Assembly: GCA_013076295.1 (NCBI GenBank)
Contig: RQOL01000772.1
Coordinates: 3,253,087-3,317,086, forward strand
Reading direction: 5' to 3'
Source of the DNA: Sanderia malayensis
Lineage: Eukaryota > Cnidaria > Scyphozoa > Semaeostomeae > Pelagiidae
DNA length: 64,000 nucleotides
In this document: piece after piece, positions 35,601 through 47,911 of the stretch
Layout of the letters: each line of letters starts with the position of its first letter
How positions within the stretch are numbered: the stretch's first letter is position 1
Notes under the pieces: model-generated
Told to the model about the DNA's origin: nothing
The model's input: the letters and a program-made list of their open reading frames with translations, nothing else
Database searches by the model: none
Made by a program: the position numbers and the translations under genes

Positions 35601-38600
35601 TTGTTATTGATCAATGATCCGGATTAGAATTATCTGCCAAATGTTACAGTTTGTGTTTCACAAATCGTCACAGAAACCGATTGTAGCTAATGGCTCTGAA
35701 CAAAAACCAATCTTCAGTATATTTCTATGGTCGCGTCGTTTCTCGACCCGCTAACAAATTAGTGAATCAAATGTATTGAAAACGCGAGCAATGCAAGTTA
35801 GTTTTATGAGCAATACGTGTTAGTCTTTGATGCACTATTGTTTATGCTCCAGTGCAACGCACATGCGCGATTCTCATTGTCTCCATCCTAGCCTTGTTGT
35901 TTTTCTTCATTGCAGGTGGAATGTAAACGGGCACAACCGAAAGAAGTCATGCATGCCCTGCAAGGTAGAAGTAGGGCAGCTCCTTATTTTGCAGGTATCT
36001 TGCTATATTTTAGGTATCCAGCTAGCCATCTTATGGACCGACAGTCAGTGTCTTAATGCTGTTCTCTTAACGTGTTCATTAGTCGATCAAGCCCCCCTAG
36101 GACTTGTCCCACCCCCTGGACTTGTCCCACCCCCTGGACTTGTCCCACCCCTGAATATCGAATTTGTTAGATGCAGTGCATAACCGCGCCATTGGGTTTG
36201 TTTTAATTCATGTTCTCTCTTTCAGACCTGCAAGGGTTTTCATTTCCAAGATTGTATGCACAATACGGTGGTCCCATGCATCTGTATTCACAAGGTCTGT
36301 CTGTGTCGATGTATTTGTCAGTCTAATACCATAACACCCCCGTTCTATTAAACGTCCACTCTGATAGACCTCTCATCGATTAAACGCCCTCTGTTTTCAT
36401 AAACACGCCACCTTTAATTAACACACGTTGCCTGAGCAGTTTAATAAGCGCCCCGGGCCTTAGTCTATAGCATTGGGAAACGCCTCTTTTTATCTCCTGG
36501 AGGCATTGATGTTATTGTCTTGTGAATTGTTTTTATTCTGTTCCTAAATGATGGACTTGGCGGACTAACAAGTCTTATAGGTATAGTTATATCATATTAA
36601 CTGGTTGATAGATGGCGTATTGTATGGCGTATTGGCGTGATAATGAACAGGCATTTGCATTGATTTGATGATAATGATCATTTCGTGTTATTTACGAACA
36701 TTACTTTCTTTCGTCCAACGCCAGGTGGTGAATGGACTCCAATGAACCCTCACGTGTACCAACAACTGGCTAAAATGGAAGGTTTGTGTTAAGCTTAAGC
36801 GAATTATATAGCAGAAGACTATTAATGCTATTGAGTAATATAGCCACTACTTAGATTCACGTTGACTTTAAAATCGCACAACTTTAATGTTCACCATAAA
36901 ATGCACTTGTTCACTGTACACTCATTTCAACTAACCATTCACAAAGTGTGTATATATTTGAATCTAGATATGTCGACGGGTAGTGGGATATTTTTAAGTT
37001 AGCAAGAGTTCGCGTTATCGAAGGTCGAAAGTAAGGCATGCATAATGCAAGTCAAAATCAAGAGAGAAACATGCTTGATACATAGGGAAAATCAACTTAG
37101 ATCGTAGTCGACTTATCGAGGTTCAATTGTATATTGTAAGATATTGTCATTCTAATTGAAACTAGGCCATTGAGATCATAATCTCCGAATTAGTTGGTGT
37201 AGTTGTCACGCTGCTCCATGTATTAGTGAAAGGTCCTATCTGGGTGGAGTGTTTCATACTTGTACCTGTAAACAGCAGGCAGAGATGTTGGTTTAAACAG
37301 GCAATGCAATCTGACAGGCAGGCAAATGAATCAAAGCAGTTTACATAACTACTCCAGGTTTAAGAACGTCTGCATGTGTGCAAAAAGTATGCAATTTATT
37401 GGTCTATATTTATGTATTATATGACTTAAATCCTGTTTAGGAATCTAATTTATAAGAAAGAGCGTTCAATATCTGAGATAAAACATAATATACACAGAAT
37501 TTTACACTGAAACTAAACAACTTCAGCAATTAAATGTTTCAAGTTGTCACGACCATCAAGCAACAACTTCTGCGGATGGTTCACATATTCATGTGCAATA
37601 TTAATCGATTATAAATTGTCCGAAAAACGCTAAAAGTCTCCAAGAAAAACACGCTAAAACGACGCACCTCACCACGTTGCTAACCATTGCAATGTTTCCT
37701 TCATTGCTCACGTTTCATTCTGGTTTCGTCGGCAGAGTATAACATGGCATTTTCACAAGGGCCTGGCAGATGGAGAGGTCGTGCCCGCAGTGCCTCAGTT
37801 CTGGGAATTCCTTCAGGACCAGGTGCTTTTCATACTACACAGCTATTTGAATCGTCATGCACAGGCTATACAGTCTTGTTGGGTTGTACCTTGTATGGGT
37901 ATGAGAAATTAATAGATCAGGAGCGAGATTCCACACAAGAAACCTTTCAAAGTGCTATAAAAATGGCATACAACATCATATTAGTTCTGATAACATCATA
38001 TCGCTGGCTGCTGTAATAGTTTCTGAGCTACTATAATCAGACCACACATAGAGTACTCTATTTGCACTTATCGATAATTAAGAACAGGATGAATGCATCA
38101 GCTACCTTTTGAGAACTGTGAGCTGTGAGCTACTGCCACTTTTTGATATTGCATCCCCTCCGTTCTCAATGAGCAGGTATCAAGTGTTGCTACTGACGAT
38201 ATATGTTGTTTTATGGAATTTGTATGTGTCATATATCCAAAAGATATTGGCATAATTGGCCACAGATTTCATGTGTTGTACTTCAATGAATGCTGACAAC
38301 TAGGCAACTTCCACTTGCACCTTATCCTTGTGGGCCAACATTTTATCTATTCCAACCTATTTATTTGTGCTTACCTGTCCAGATTAACCCTGTCTTTGTG
38401 GATTAACTCTGTTCTTGTCGTTTAACCAAGTCCCTGTCTCTGTAGATTATCCTTGTGACCTGTAGGTTGACCCCCCCCCCCTGTCTCTATAGACTAGCCC
38501 TATCCATTTTGATCAACGCTGTCTTTCTAGATACCTATGTATCTACATCTATACAAGCATGAAAGCCAATTGCTTTTAAGCTGCTTTGTTGCTCCCAGTA

Positions 38601-41355
38601 AAAATCTTGCCGTTATAGATAGAAGCTGTATGGTGTACAATGGATACAAAAGTTTCATGAATGCATATCTTTGCAATCTACCATGTATATACCTAATGTT
38701 ATATATCCATGATTTGCGATGCGTGCATATAACATAAGCCATATCATTTTGCGCTTTGTAGGTTTTCACGGCTTCCCGCCGGGGAGCAATGGCTTTATGA
38801 ACATGCCCGAACGCCGCACTGACACGTCGCCGCAGCAAGGCTTTTACAGGAATACGTTCAACAATGTGCGAAGCCCGGATGTGCGATCCAGGTCGGATCA
38901 CAATCACCAGACAAGCAACGGTCCTTCTTCAAACGTCTCAAATGTACAAGAGTATGATTATGGAGGCAATAGTGAGTAAAAACAACCAAAGATTGCATAC
39001 CCTAAATCCTCGAATAAGCCCCCACCTCCGAATAAGCCCTCCCCTCGTATAAGCCCCATCCTGATAATCATTTGCAAGGATATTGAGATCAAGTTTCCAA
39101 ATATTGTAGTTGTTTAGTGCATGTATTGCAAATAACAGCAAGTTTAAACCTATAGCTTCATTGATTGGCTGCATCTTATAGCTTTGATTTTGCTTGATAT
39201 TGAACAATTATCCAGCTAAAATTTCGTTTTTGCAAGTAAGCCCCCGGGGATTTATTCGAGATATACTGTATGCAGCTGCTTTTTAATAAACAGTAAAGAA
39301 ACAAGTTTTGTACATAGACAACTGCTTGAAGTTAAGTTAAACGACGTTATAAACTTATCAAGTAGTGAAAATAGTTTAAAAAACTCGGGTTAAAAACAGG
39401 ACGAACATATGAGCTACCTTCGATTGGCGGCCAGCTGTAAGCTACGTAAGCCTGATAACTAGGTCAAGTAGGTCAAGCCCGAAACGTCGTTTAAATTCAT
39501 TGCAAGTAGTTGTTTATGTTTGAAGTTTGTTTATATTCAACAGTGAGTAAGTAAGTAAGTATTATCAATGTGGGTCCAGTTGGTATAAACCCTGAATGAG
39601 TACATTGTATGAGCTGTTGTATAGTATAAGACCACGTAATAAAGTAATTGAACGAATAAAGACCAGTTACATTATAGATTATTACGACGTTTCGGGCTTG
39701 ACCCGTTATCAAGTGATAACGCACGCAACTTGGATATATTATAAGACCACGTATAGCCGAGAAAAGAAATTATTAAGCAATTATAAAGCTAACCTCCATT
39801 TTACCTTGCGCTGTTTACCATTAAAACGTATTATCTTTGTGTTTTCACAGTGCAAATGAGTCAGTATGCGCATCAGCATAGTCAAGGAAACCTAGCACCC
39901 AACCCATCACCATTGAATCCCGGAGGATTGAATCCGATCAATTCACCCGGACCTGTTGAATACATTTCAGCTTCAAGGACCGGGGCTGGCGCGGGACACG
40001 ACTACGCAGTTTTCAGTGGCAGTGTTCAAGGATTTGGAAACGGAATGGTGAGCTATTAACACTTATAGTTGTCACCGTATATAGTAGACTCTTCGCGTTT
40101 ACGTTTTATGCGTTTTTTGGAGTCGGCTTTCCAGATGACGTGTAATTTTGCAATATGGGGTTGTTTTTCCTGGAGCAGGCGTTACGAGGGCATGTTTGCA
40201 CATATTGTATGCACAGTATGAAAAGTAACACAATAGCAACAGAGCAATAGAAAGTGACCACAATTAAGAATCAAAATAAGAAGCTAGATACTGTTGAACC
40301 TCGATAAGTCGACTACCGTCGAACTCCCCCGATTTCGATAATTTTTGTATTTCCCTTGGTTCTGTATGCTTTACATGTGAACCTCGATAAGTCGAAACCT
40401 CGATAAGTCGAACAAATTTTCTAGTCCTTGGGAGTTCGACTTATCGAGGTTCAACTGTATTTCAAGCATCTCTGTGTGCCTGGTGCCCTGTGCAATTTTA
40501 TTTGTGACCACGTCAACGGAGTTCCATTGTGTTACGTGAAAACTTACATGATTTTGTTCAGTTTGACGTTGCTACTCGATGACCTGTGCTATGCCACTAC
40601 TTAGTTGCTTTGATTAATAAAATAATTATTTGTGGAATTGGTTGAATGAAGAAACGCGACGAGTATTGTTTCTCCTTCGAGTTCCATGAAATTCAAAATC
40701 TTTTATCTTTGCAAATCCAATGTACATTACCTTGATATCGTGTTTCTTATTGAGAGATGATCTAAGGATTTGAGTTTTCCTGGAGTTGTATTAGGAATTA
40801 AATATCTGATTCGCTAAAATATCTTGTAAAATACTTTGTAAAATAGCTAACACGCTTGAATGTTTGAGCGATTTAAAAAAACGTAACAACAGTAACAGTA
40901 TCTCATCGCCAACTACTCTTTACAGGATAATTTACTCTCGGTTTCACAGAATTTCGATGCAAAGAAGTCCTTTTGCTTCTACTCAATCTTATCATTACTG
41001 AATTAAACCGTGTTTACATGAACAAGCCTTATTCCAGCATAGATTTTCCCAGGGTTGCTCAATGTCACATTAACTGAAACTCGTACATGCACATATACAT
41101 ACATACATTTGTTAAGACAGATCGAATGAAAAGCTGATGTGACCCAGCCAACCAGCTGCATTCACAAAACCCGCAATAACTGCTGGTGAAGACAATGTGA
41201 CCCCGCTTAGAGTAACACGCACCAGTATTACTTTACAGGTTCTTGTCTTTTGATGCATGTAGCAATTACTTATTCAGTGCTTTACTGGTTTCCTTGTCTC
41301 GTGTTATTTTGACCGGTTTTTGTTTTTGTTTTTCCAGACATCGCTGAGACAATGA
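23658..41355 (+). CDS. MSI: Musashi-type RNA-binding protein, two RRMs, complete
   Basis: Musashi proteins bind UAG-containing mRNA 3' UTRs and control translation in stem and neural cells. Fifteen exons join to 421 codons plus TGA: 23658-23743, 23953-23993, 24643-24724, 29277-29361, 34078-34119, 34213-34293, 34531-34579, 35161-35243, 35916-35994, 36226-36294, 36725-36781, 37736-37822, 38762-38971, 39851-40047 and 41338-41355. RRM1 (about 29-105) has RNP2 KIFIGGL and RNP1 RGFGFVTF (70-77). RRM2 (about 114-190) has RNP2 KVFIGGL and RNP1 RGFGFVSF (155-162). The [10 protein letters not shown] linker and the [11 protein letters not shown] segment after RRM2 separate Musashi from DAZAP1 and hnRNP A/B. 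The rest is a low-complexity Gly/Pro/Ser/Asn tail. Introns 24725-29276 and 29362-34077 are ~4.6 and 4.7 kb and hold no gene I can support. Retaining the last intron would end the protein at TAA 40060, with an AATAAA near 40617. Confidence 0.93.
29545..29800. repeat. (TATAC)-rich simple repeat in a Musashi intron
   Basis: Degenerate array of CTATACTATGC / ACTATACTACA units. A similar but shorter TAGTATAGTA tract lies near 12225-12310. Confidence 0.7.
31485..31585. repeat. TTTTTGGAT degenerate repeat
   Basis: About eight imperfect copies of TTTTTTGGATCTT in the 4.7-kb Musashi intron. Confidence 0.6.
34316..34370. repeat. (CCAT)n microsatellite
   Basis: About nine CATC units directly downstream of the exon at 34213-34293. 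Confidence 0.85.
36100..36156. repeat. 19-bp repeat, three copies
   Basis: GGACTTGTCCCACCCCCT repeats three times in a Musashi intron. The G/C asymmetry is strong. Confidence 0.8.
38390..38530. repeat. Degenerate ~30-bp repeat around CCCTGTCTCTGTAGATTA
   Basis: Four to five imperfect units with CTGTCTYTRTAGAYTA, including a C10 run at about 38466-38480, in a Musashi intron. Confidence 0.5.
38990..39272. mobile_element. MITE-like element with CGAATAAGCCCC ends
   Basis: The left side has CTCGAATAAGCCCCC, CGAATAAGCCC and CGTATAAGCCCC. The right side has the opposite strand type, AAGTAAGCCCCCGGGG then TTTATTCGAGATATACTG before TA. Similar AATAAGCCCC scraps lie near 9950-10010. Exact ends are uncertain. 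Confidence 0.45.
39471..39703. repeat. Inverted pair of GGTCAAGCCCGAAACGTCGT
   Basis: GGTCAAGCCCGAAACGTCGT at 39471-39490 has a perfect complement at 39684-39703. TATAAGACCACGTA also occurs twice nearby (about 39627 and 39739). It is likely part of a dispersed repeat in the intron before exon 14. Confidence 0.6.
40291..40457. mobile_element. pogo-like MITE (167 bp) in the last Musashi intron
   Basis: The ends CTGTTGAACCTCGATAAGTC and GACTTATCGAGGTTCAACTG are inverted and flanked by TA. Inner copies of CCTCGATAAGTCGAA occur. A solitary right end, GTCGACTTATCGAGGTTCAA, lies near 37107-37126. Confidence 0.8.
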
Positions 41356-44225
41356 TTGCACCAGCTATTCATGGTAGGTCTGTGATCAATGATTTTACCA
41401 GGCTTTCCCTTGCTTTGATTATGATCGAGGTAATCAGATTCGGCTAGGTATATGTTGTTGTGGTTGTTGTCGCGACTAAAGGGAGCTAGACAATCTACAG
41501 TGCTTTGCTCTGTCACATTCCTCGTACACGCTTAAAGAGAGTACTTGAAAAATCGTTCAAAACCAAGGACTCCTTGCTCTCTCTTAATGTCATAAACGTT
41601 ATTTGCTTGTTACGTGATATGTCTGCCTGGAGGCGTTTACGAGTCGCGTACAAGTCGTGTTCGAGTCGTGTACAAGTCTTTTGCGACTTCGTGTCTTTGT
41701 CTGCTGGAGCATGAACAGTTCTTCAGGGTACTTGGATTGTCAGAAGGAATACGGTTGTCTTAGCACCGGTATATGTTACACCGTATTTGTCACTAATGAA
41801 GATGATTCTCTTGACACTGGACCAGACTCCCCTTTGTGTTGAAAGTGAGCCTTGCTTTGAAATGTTCCAACGTTCTCTGAACTAGTTGCAAAATTAGTCA
41901 AGGTATTTCTTAAAGGCACCAGGCTATTTTGTACCAAGATATGATGCCTAAATCTGAATGAATAAGTGATTCGTGACAATATTCCTCCATACCTACATTA
42001 TTCAACGTAGTATAGCTATATATGGGTCCATGGAATGAATATAAAAAAACGTAATTAACCATGGCCCACCTTCCTTCTGTTAGGTCTCGACAAAAGCCCT
42101 TCAACCAAAGCAACCTGACGAGACGCTCAAAGATATTCTTCAAACACATTTTTCCAAGCATTTACTTTCCTGTCTGTCTCCAAGAGAAACTCGCACAGTA
42201 AACAGAACAGACCTGCTGATGGTGGTGGCAATGATGTTGTCATCATCATTTCCTGGGTCTGTCTGTTTGTTATTTTTCTTTTCTCATTTTCGGTGTGATA
42301 TTGTGTAGTCGTAGAAGTCGTTTGTCACAGACAAAATTCATTATTAGTTTGTAGTAGATGTATTTTGTTTCCTCTTTACCACATTTCCCTCCCACCCACC
42401 GCCCCCTTTATATTTTAACTCTTTCAATCTTTATCGTCGCTTAATTTTTATTACAACAAAGACAATATTGTATTGCAATGCCTGAACAGTATTGAGGTTT
42501 TCATTGAATGCTTTAGTAATAGAACATGCAGATTAACAAGTGAATAATTAACTGTCTATTCTGATATGACGTTTTAAAACTGGTACGGGTTGATATCGAC
42601 ACGAAATATTCCCAAATTGCCATCGTGTTGCGTGTAGCGTGTAGAGAAACATGTCTCGTTTTCGTTTTGCCTACAAGCAAGACATTTAACTGACCAAATT
42701 TACACCATACATCTCCGTAGAAAGATCCTCGGAATGTCTCTTGTTCGTGTTCGTGCACTGGCCAATGGATCTTAAGGCTCTCTCTCGTCGTGTAGCGTGT
42801 TGAGGCGTTTAACACGCAACAGATTCGTAGTTTGGGAATACACGTGTCGTTTGGTAGTTCAAAGTTTGATCCCGGTTAAATTGAGTCCACATAATTGTGC
42901 CACAACCATTATACAACAACTATATATTTATACTATATATATATGTAACGTTTGTGAATTTACGACATCAAATGTCAGGAGAATGTTGGATTTAAAAGGA
43001 TAAGGGTGCGGTTATAGCATGCAAATCGTGTTTTTATCGTGTGTTTTGTGGGTATCGGCGAAATGCGATGATGAAGTACCACTACCTGAGACATGCAGAT
43101 AACTAAATACCCTGGGTAATAACTAGAATAAGTAATGTCTGAGGTATGAAGCGGATGGTTGCCTTTTTGAGGTATGCACGTTATTGGAGCGAGTGAACAA
43201 AGTGATCGGAACAGCCTGGGATTGGCTAATGAATCAGACATGGGTCGGATTAGCAATTTCTGGGGTCCAGAATCTTCGGGAGTGGGGCTTCTCTGACGGA
43301 GGGGGGCTTATGTCCCATCAATGATTTCGTGAGTCCTTGAGCAATAGAGAATGTCGCAGGCAACCAAGCCAATTGTTAAAGCTGTAACTGATTTTTTCCT
43401 GCCATTCCTCATCCTGCTTTGCGCAAACCATGATGCACTGATGATCCTACTAGATTCATGCAACGCTCCTCCAATGACCTCTTGCTATGATCAGGTATAC
43501 CTACCTCCGTATTCTAAAGTCATTTCATGGTGTTTTATACTAGCAATGCGTCGCTTACCGGGGGTGGGGTGGGCCAGTCAAAAGTGATTAACCTGTGAAA
43601 CGATAATTATTCGAATATATCTCTCAATTCTTATTTTGACCTAACTTTTTCTTTAAAATGTTATTTACATTTGATAATAGTTATGAAGTTCTAAGGAAAG
43701 AAATCTAGAAATTATTTTCAAGTGAAATGTTTTATTCTGCACAGTTTAACACAGTATAACTTAAACGCTGAGCATTCATACACTGCATGCCACAGCCATA
43801 CTATGCTGCATCTTGCTACACGAATTGGCCGCTTTTCTAAAGATACATGTAGTTTCCATTGCAATATAGTCTGACAATACCATAGTCCTACTGTATCCAA
43901 AGCCATTGTTCAATTTGAAGCTATCTTTGGATGTTCTTCGGTATCGGATGTTCTTTCATTTTCATTTCTCTTTTGTACTGTAAAAGAGAAATGAAAACTG
44001 CAATGGATCCTTGTTTCCAGCTTACTGTAACATTCAATTCAATGTGAAATTGATTCATTTCAAAAGTGAAGAGTTTCAGCCTCTCATCCAGACATGTAGC
44101 AACAACAGACTTCACGTTTGTTGCATCATCGAAGCAATAGACTCTTTCTCATCGTCAGCCTCGATCTCAAGTTGATTGACCAAAAGCGCAGAAGTATATT
44201 TATCCTCGGTTTGATGTAAAACAAT
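41356..44225. other. Musashi 3' flank and intergenic DNA
   Basis: It presumably starts with the Musashi 3' UTR. A reading frame after an acceptor at about 42085 (VSTKALQPKQPDETLKD...) is in phase with exon 14 and could be an alternative last exon, but support is weak. No gene is supported between 42.4 and 44.2 kb. Confidence 0.4.
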
Positions 44226-44235
44226 GTTTTATTAC

Positions 44236-47200
44236 TCAGAATTTTTCAAAGCGCATAATATTCTTCCGCTTCGACGGTTTCTTCATCATGCTAGCGTTTA
44301 GCCAGTCCAATTTATTTGAGATTTTCCTTCGCTTAAATCCTTCATACGGATTCTTTTTCTTTACAATCTTCACTGCTCTGTGCATTAGCTTTTTCTTCGC
44401 AGAACTCTCAACAACATCTCTAAGCAGCGATATCTTATACTTCAGTCGCCCTACAAGATTCTTCAACCAAGCTGTACTGCCAGGCGCCTCCGCCGCGGTT
44501 TTTTTTGCGCCTCCATATCGTTTTTCAACGCCTCCTCTATTTTTAGCGTCAAACTTTTTTCTTTTGATGTTTTGCCAATGTTATTATTTTCCTCCGACGT
44601 TTTGACGCCACTGTTTGCGTCCTGTGCCATTCCATTCTTGCTCATCTGGCCTTATCCTTCGCTGCTTTGCCTTTCGTTTGCGCGTCTGTAGTGGCATCAT
44701 CTTTTGCTGCTTCGCGTTCAGCGTCATCCTTCACCAGTTTTTTTTTGCTTTCGGCGTTGTCCTTCGACACATTTTTAGTCCCGTTATCTTTTGCCTTTTC
44801 ACCTTTTGTTTTGCCTTCGTTCTTTGCCGTTTCATCCTTTGTTTTGCCTTCATTCTTTGCCGTTTTATCTTTGGTCTTTGCATCATCTTTCGCCTTTTTA
44901 TCTTTAGTTTTGGTTGCGCTCTCCTCCTCTTTCAAAACTTTATCTTTGTCATTTTTCACGCCGACAGTCTTATTCAGATTCCTTCCCATCGATAGCGGCG
45001 ACAAGGAGGAAGATAGCTTTTTGTTCTTTAAATCATGCCACGTTAACTTCAATAGCTGCTCTCTCTCCTCCATGTTTGAGTTTTTCAAAAAACTCTCGAC
45101 AAGTTTCTCGAAATCCTGCAGAGTTTTCAGCTTTTCGCTTCTGCTCATTGATGATCTGTTTCGCTGCGATGTCGCGTCTGAACCGTCGTCTGTTTGTTGT
45201 ACTACAACAGTGTCGTTCATTGTCAGATTCGGCTCGACACGACCTGATGGCTTGATCTTGTCTTTATTAGTCGTTTTTGTAGTAAACCTCCTGTCTGTTG
45301 CTTTGTTTAGTTTGTCTCCGTTGGATAAAACTGCATAACTGCCATCTGAAAAGATAAATTATAAAACGGAGTTTAACGAGACAACATTTTCCAAATGGTA
45401 TGCTATTTTTTCCATTGGTATGTACTTAGTTAAACATTAGAATACCGTGACACCCGTGCAGCATGTGAATCTGTTGTATCAACAATGTACACGATAGAGA
45501 TTCCAGGGGCGAAGCAACCGAGAAAACCATTTGACTTACTTCTATTTCTAAGCGATGCTCCAATGATATTCTGTTCTTCTGAAGTCAATTCAGCATCTTC
45601 CAGATCATAAGGTTCATTGTTATACATGTATAAGCCAGCTGATTTGCTTCGACTTTGACTAAATGTTTCTTCAGTCTTTTCTTTATTGTTATTATTTCCA
45701 ATGTTTTCCCCAAATATGCTTGCTTTATCTTTGTTTTGTTCCACGTTGCCTGCTTTATCTTTGCTTTGTTCCAAGTTGCTTTCTTTATCTTTGTTTTGCT
45801 CAAAGTTGCTTTCTTTATCTTTGTTTTGCTCCAAGTTACTTGCATTGTCTTTGTTTTGTTCCACGTTGCCTGCTTTATCTTTGCTTTGTTCCAAGTTGCT
45901 TTCTTTATCTTTGTTTTGCTCAAAGTTGCTTTCTTTCTCTTTGTTTTGCTCCAAGTTACTTGCATTGTCTTTGTTTTGTTCCACGTTGCCTGCTTTATCT
46001 TTGCTTTGCTCCAAATTGCTTGCTTTATCTTTGTTTTGCTCCGAGTTTCTTTGTTTGTCTTTACTTTGCTCCAAGTTGCTTGCTTTGTCTTTACTTTGCT
46101 CCAAGTTGCTTGCTTTTTCTTTGTTTTGTTCCAAGTTACTTGCATTGTCTTTGTTTTGTTCCACGTTGCCTGCTTTATCTTTGCTTTGTTCCAAGTTGCT
46201 TTCTTTATCTTTGTTTTGTTCCACGTTGCCTGCTTTATCTTTAAGTTGCTTTGTTTTGCTCCAAGTTGCTTTCTTTATCTTTGTTTTGCTCCAAGTTACT
46301 TGCATTGTCTTTGTTTTGTTCCACGTTGCCTGCTTTATCTTTGCTTTGTTCCAAGTTGCTTTCTTTATCTTTGTTTTGCTCCAAGTTGCTTTCTTTATCT
46401 TTGTTTTGCTCCAAGTTACTTGCATTGTCTTTGTTTTGTTCCACGTTGTGCTTTATCTTTGCTTTGTTCAAGTTGTTTCTTTATCTTTGTTTTGCCAAAG
46501 TTGCTTTATTTATCTTGTTTGCTCAACGTTGCTTTCTTCTATCTTTGTTTGCTCCAAGTTGTTGTTTTGTCTTCTTTTTTCTCTAAGTTGTTTGTTTGTC
46601 TTTGTTTTGCTCCAAGTTGCTTGTTTTGTCTTTGTTTTGCTCCAAGGTTGCTTGTTTTGTCTTGTTTTTGCTCCAGGTTGCTTTCTTGTCTTGTTTTTCT
46701 CTAAGTTGTTTGTTTTGTCTTCGTTTTTTCTAAGTTGTTGTTTTGTTTTTGTTTGCAAGTCATTCGTCTTACTGCCATGTGAGGTATCCTTACTTTCACC
46801 AAAAAACGCATTTACTACAGACTCCTTCGAAGTGTCGACATCTTTATCGGCCGTTGCCATTTTGGTTTACAGCATTGACAGATTCAACAAATGTTTGTTC
46901 AACTCGGTGACTTTCTGATCAAGCTTCTCCGCCGTTTGTTTAATAAGCGACACTGCTTTCTCATCGTTCGAGTTGCGCACAACCCTGTCAGCCAATTCTG
47001 CCGCCTCCTTTTGCAGTTCTATCAAACCCTTATGAACAACAGCATTGTTTTTGCTATCAACTTCATCAGTAACTCTGCTACTACTGCTACCTACAATTTC
47101 TTTATCAGTGTTGCTCGAGCCATTGATAATCTGGGAAACTCAACACTGCTCTCGCTCCCACCTTTATCACTAGCAATGCTCGACTCGTTAATCTTTTACT

Positions 47201-47911
47201 CGATTCGGTCATAGTATTACTTTTCTCCGTTGAAGTGGTTGAGTTTGCATCCGGCATTTTATGACGTTGTTCCCCGCCACTATCAATCCACTTTTTGATC
47301 TCCTGGCTTCATGACAACATCGACATAGTCTTCTCTTGACGTCACATCGGCGCTTTCTTTTGTGGCTGTGATGTCCAATTTGCCAGATTTGTGATCGACC
47401 TTGAACGGAATGATAAACAGTTCCAGATTCAGATCTTAATTCAGATACAGATTCGTATTCATAAATATAGACTGGACAAAACTTTGGGCTAAGACTTTGC
47501 AGCTGCGCATACGACTAAGTATATTTGCGAACAGCGTGATAAGCAGGCTCAGATTCATATTAAACTTCAGATGCCAGATGCAGATTCAAGGAAGCTCTGC
47601 ATATATCATTGTTTTGCTCTATCAAGTCATTTATTATAGATCAAAGTTCTTTCCTATATGCAATATGCAATGCATGTAGAAAACACATCGCGACCTTAAA
47701 GCAATAGCATACATTTCTAATTAAAAGATGAAAGTGGTTCAAGGACCAGCACCTTGACAAATTGATTTCTGTAAACAAACAATTTGTAGGGCCATTGTAG
47801 CAACTATCTTAAAAACATTCACCTGAAATTTCGGTTTTTCTGGCTCCTCTGCCAAGCACCGTGAATCAGAAGTAATCCGGCGAGCAAACATATCGCCCCG
47901 GATAGTTTCAT
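44236..47911 (-). CDS. Unrecognised secreted Lys/Glu-rich repeat protein, frame-broken
   Basis: Exon 1 (47911-47823) encodes a clear signal peptide, MKLSGAICLLAGLLLIHGAW, and ends at a GTGAAT donor. Exon 2 probably starts at 47471 and ends at a GTAAGT donor (45540). Exon 3 starts at 45345 and joins in frame (phase 1) into a 192-codon C-terminal frame. Between 47471 and 46860, sensible peptide blocks lie in shifting frames (for example IPFKVDHKSGKLDITATKE, then EIKKWIDSGGEQRHK, then LIELQKEAAELADRVVRNS). From 46.75 to 45.7 kb comes an array of a decapeptide, SNLEQNKDKE/A. After the 192-codon frame, two further frames overlap (44645-44463 and 44466-44236). The last ends in TGA followed at once by AATAAA (44233 down), so it is the true C-terminus. 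Breaks fall at short homopolymers such as A8 near 44500. It could be an intact gene with sequence errors or a young pseudogene. I know no family for it. Confidence 0.55.
45700..46760 (-). repeat. 30-bp minisatellite coding the SNLEQNKDKE decapeptide
   Basis: About 25 clean 30-bp units run from 45.7 to 46.45 kb, then degenerate units with single-base gains and losses to 46.76 kb. Unit variants alternate (NLEQSKDKAG, NVEQNKDNAS, NLEQNKDKES). A 25-30-bp loss at about 46245 shifts the frame. The unit lacks stops in most frames of both strands, which yields open frames of up to 410 codons on the opposite strand. Confidence 0.85.

Noticed and set aside
42083..42320. Possible alternative last exon of Musashi after CTGTTAG
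   Set aside because: It is in phase, but the peptide shows no family resemblance. Kept only as a remark.
44642..44645. ATGA overlap of two minus-strand frames, as in bacterial operons
   Set aside because: This is a spliced animal gene. A frame slip explains the overlap better than coupled translation.
45663..46918. Plus-strand open frames of 193-410 codons rich in Leu/Cys/Phe
   Set aside because: They are the complement of the minus-strand decapeptide array, whose gene has splice sites, a signal peptide and a poly(A) signal.
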